In this document: positions 4,518-5,620 of the stretch, in pieces
How positions within the stretch are numbered: the first letter of the stretch is position 1
Layout of the letters: every line of letters starts with the position of its first letter
NCBI GenBank assembly: GCA_003563375.1
Contig: PWSB01000027.1
Span: 1-5,620, forward strand
From: Actinomycetota bacterium
GTDB lineage: Bacteria > Actinomycetota > Humimicrobiia > Humimicrobiales > Humimicrobiaceae
Length of the DNA: 5,620 nucleotides
Direction of reading: 5' to 3'
Made by a program: the position numbers and the translations under genes
The notes under the pieces: model-generated
Told to the model about the DNA's origin: nothing
The model's input: only the letters and a program-made list of their open reading frames with translations
The model's database searches: none

Positions 4518-5266
4518 CCTACAAGTTCCATCTGTCCCCATAAGCCTATCTTTGAACTTTTTATAACCAAAATGCCTTTTAGGGCAGGCATTTTTTTGAA
4601 TTCTTCAATAGAACTTTGTATTTGGCCCTCTTCTGATATCCTGTTTGCAAGGGCAGTAGCTGCCGCATCAGCCGATATCGTGGTTGAAGCCAGGACTGAA
4701 ACCAGGTCTGTTTTGCCCAGGCTCAGCGAATGTCCCATGGTGCCTGAAGATGAACACAGGCCGCAGGGCGTGTTTTTTGGCTGTATTTTCAATTTCAACT
4801 TATCCCCAAGCTTTATGTTTTCAGTATATATGCCTGCGATGACCTGGTGACCGCTTTTTATAAAGATATCCCCTCCGTTTTCAATTATTATGGTGCGGGC
4901 CTCTCCCATAAGCTTTCTTCCAATATAGTCACATACCGCACCAGCTATAGAAGCCATGGGTCCGACCCCGTATACTGCTGATTTTCTGACCATCTCATTT
5001 ATTATTTCCGGGTATGACATATTTTCCCTCAAAGGCGACAGGGACTTCAGGAAGGCAGGATTTGTTTTTGATACCCTGTCAACGGCTTCATAAAAATCGA
5101 TTAGATGCTTTACCAGGGCATCGATGATATTTTTACTGCTGGCTACGTAAAGATCGGTGTTCCTGTAGGCAAGATGCCACTTGTATGCTGTCTTGCTGCT
5201 TATTTTTTTCCTGTATATAAAGCTTTCATCAGCTATCCGCTCTATGATAAGTTTCGGCCTGTTCAT
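4514..5266 (-). CDS. UPF0280 (COG2122, ApbE-related) protein, possible sulfide-assimilation factor
   Basis: The 250-residue protein matches the UPF0280 family, which resembles FAD:protein FMN transferase (ApbE) in fold. Visible motifs are 'GPMASIAGAVCDYIG' (residues 102-116), 'IENGGDIFI' (128-136), 'CGLCSSSGTMGHSLSLG' (168-184) and 'TTISADAAATALANRI' (195-210). There is no signal peptide or lipobox, unlike secreted ApbE. From memory, the Methanosarcina acetivorans member (MA1715) has been linked to efficient sulfide assimilation. Cysteines 168 and 171 might carry sulfur; that is inference. The start at 5266 overlaps the stop of the upstream gene as TAATG. The open frame extends to ATG 5353 but would then overlap that gene by 87 bases. 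No Shine-Dalgarno site of its own is clear, so translation is probably coupled. The stop overlaps the bactofilin stop by four bases. Confidence 0.88.
   Translation of the reverse strand: MNRPKLIIERIADESFIYRKKISSKTAYKWHLAYRNTDLYVASSKNIIDALVKHLIDFYEAVDRVSKTNPAFLKSLSPLRENMSYPEIINEMVRKSAVYGVGPMASIAGAVCDYIGRKLMGEARTIIIENGGDIFIKSGHQVIAGIYTENIKLGDKLKLKIQPKNTPCGLCSSSGTMGHSLSLGKTDLVSVLASTTISADAAATALANRISEEGQIQSSIEEFKKMPALKGILVIKSSKIGLWGQMELVG
4569..4597 (+). terminator. Likely intrinsic terminator of the bactofilin gene, inside the UPF0280 gene
   Basis: AAAATGCCT (4569-4577), an eight-base loop and AGGCATTTT (4586-4594) form a perfect nine-pair stem that runs into seven consecutive T (4591-4597). It lies about 50 bases after the bactofilin stop. 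On the opposite strand it is the coding sequence for residues about 224-233 of the UPF0280 protein. The stem core has only three G-C pairs, so strength is moderate. Confidence 0.6.
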
Positions 5267-5460
5267 TATTTTTTTGCGGCCCTGCTGTAATATAGAAAGA
5301 CCGCGAATATAATCACAAAATAGGTAATACTGACAAAAGCCAGCATCCCCCAATCGATGCTGCTAAAAATATGCATCCCTAGGACTAGTACCGGGATAAG
5401 GAACAAAGTGGACACAATTCCCAATACCATCGCATTTTTAACTCTTGGCTTAACGGACAC
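5266..5460 (-). CDS. Small two-helix membrane protein, unknown function
   Basis: The 64-residue product has a basic N-terminus (SVKPRVKN), a first membrane helix at about residues 10-31, a short loop (SSIDWG), a second helix at about 37-58 with several Phe, Tyr and Val, and a basic end (RAAKK). By the positive-inside rule both ends are probably cytoplasmic. I do not recognise a family. The GTG start at 5460 is preceded by GGAGGG with a five-base gap; an in-frame ATG ten codons later has no such site. Its stop overlaps the UPF0280 start (TAATG), so the two are very probably co-transcribed and translated together, which suggests that the soluble UPF0280 protein may need this membrane partner. 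It is also possible that only the coupling, not a contact, matters. Confidence 0.75.
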   Translation of the reverse strand: MSVKPRVKNAMVLGIVSTLFLIPVLVLGMHIFSSIDWGMLAFVSITYFVIIFAVFLYYSRAAKK

Positions 5461-5465
5461 TGATT

Positions 5466-5471
5466 CCCTCC
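5466..5471 (-). promoter_or_regulatory. Ribosome binding site of the small membrane protein gene
   Basis: The reverse strand reads GGAGGG five bases before GTG 5460. It supports the GTG start over the internal ATG. Confidence 0.65.
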
Positions 5472-5499
5472 ATAATACAGCGGGCAGTACCCCTTAAAT

Positions 5500-5529
5500 A
5501 TTATAAGGGCAACAGTGGCTTTTTTTCCA
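5500..5529 (-). promoter_or_regulatory. Promoter of the small membrane protein-UPF0280 operon, with palindrome over the -10 box
   Basis: On the reverse strand TGGAAA (5529-5524), an 18-base spacer and a perfect TATAAT (5505-5500) would start transcription near 5493, with a leader of about 33 bases. The inverted repeat CCCTTA-N7-TAAGGG (5491-5509) covers the -10 box and could be an operator. The -35 match is only four of six. Confidence 0.45.
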
Positions 5530-5535
5530 TGTTTT

Positions 5536-5564
5536 TTATCAAAAATTTGCAAAACCTTTATAAT
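5536..5564 (+). promoter_or_regulatory. Promoter of the gene beginning at 5601
   Basis: TTATCA (5536-5541), a 17-base spacer and a perfect TATAAT (5559-5564) would start transcription near 5571, followed by AAGGA (5591-5595) five bases before ATG 5601. It is divergent from the promoter at 5500-5529. Confidence 0.55.
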
Positions 5565-5600
5565 AAAGTATTATTATTAAATTGTATTTTAAGGAAGACC

Positions 5601-5620
5601 ATGGCTAAGACTATTGAACA
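5601..5620 (+). CDS. Start of a plus-strand gene, product not identifiable (runs off right edge)
   Basis: Only six complete codons are visible: ATG GCT AAG ACT ATT GAA, giving MAKTIE. The start is supported by a promoter at 5536-5564 and a ribosome binding site AAGGA (5591-5595) with a five-base gap. Some rubrerythrins and related small anaerobe proteins begin in this way, but so do unrelated proteins, so no product is assigned. Confidence 0.6.

Noticed and set aside
5267..5353. 29-codon upstream extension of the UPF0280 protein from ATG 5353
   Set aside because: It overlaps the small membrane protein gene in another frame, and the residues look unlike the family. ATG 5266 is coupled to the upstream stop and begins the usual N-terminus.
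1..5620. CRISPR array, insertion sequence, integrase, attachment repeats or toxin-antitoxin pair
   Set aside because: I looked for these and found no regular direct repeats, terminal inverted repeats, transposase or integrase motifs, or paired small genes of the toxin-antitoxin kind.

Overview
The window carries bacterial, moderately AT-rich DNA that is densely packed with ordinary genes. Arginine is mostly AGG/AGA and isoleucine often ATA. Shine-Dalgarno sites are strong, and sigma-70-type promoters (variants of TTGAAA / N16-18 / TATAAT) can be read in front of most transcription units. The gene content (DegV lipid-binding protein, an AMMECR1/MEMO pair, DUF2905, bactofilin and the UPF0280 protein known best from anaerobes) suggests an anaerobic bacterium. 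No gene here fixes the phylum, so I do not name one. No mobile element, CRISPR array or phage gene is visible.

Layout. The left edge (1-412, minus strand) is the N-terminal part of an AMP-forming acyl-CoA synthetase-like enzyme, read leftwards out of the window. Divergent from it is a small zinc-ribbon protein (616-948, plus), which converges on three tRNA genes transcribed on the minus strand: Thr(TGT), Tyr(GTA) and Thr(GGT), all with encoded CCA ends and one consensus promoter. A plus-strand operon follows: DUF2905 membrane protein, MEMO-like protein, AMMECR1 protein (1371-3024). Its end overlaps, tail to tail, a minus-strand DegV-family fatty-acid-binding protein (3010-3897). Divergent from DegV is a bactofilin (4077-4517), whose stop codon overlaps that of a minus-strand UPF0280/ApbE-like protein (4514-5266). 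The UPF0280 gene is translationally coupled (TAATG) to a 64-residue two-helix membrane protein upstream of it (5266-5460). The first codons of another plus-strand gene begin at 5601.

How the parts may work together. MEMO and AMMECR1 are two of the three parts of the so-called AmmeMemoRadiSam set. The radical SAM partner is not in this window. The acyl-CoA ligase and DegV proteins both handle fatty acids but are not in one operon, so no joint pathway is claimed. The UPF0280 family has been linked to sulfide assimilation in methanogens. Its coupling to a small membrane protein is the least explained arrangement here. Most of the unusual structure in the window is about gene ends and starts: two overlapping convergent gene pairs, a terminator hairpin lying inside an antisense gene, a palindrome over a promoter, and several genes whose true start is downstream of the longest open frame.
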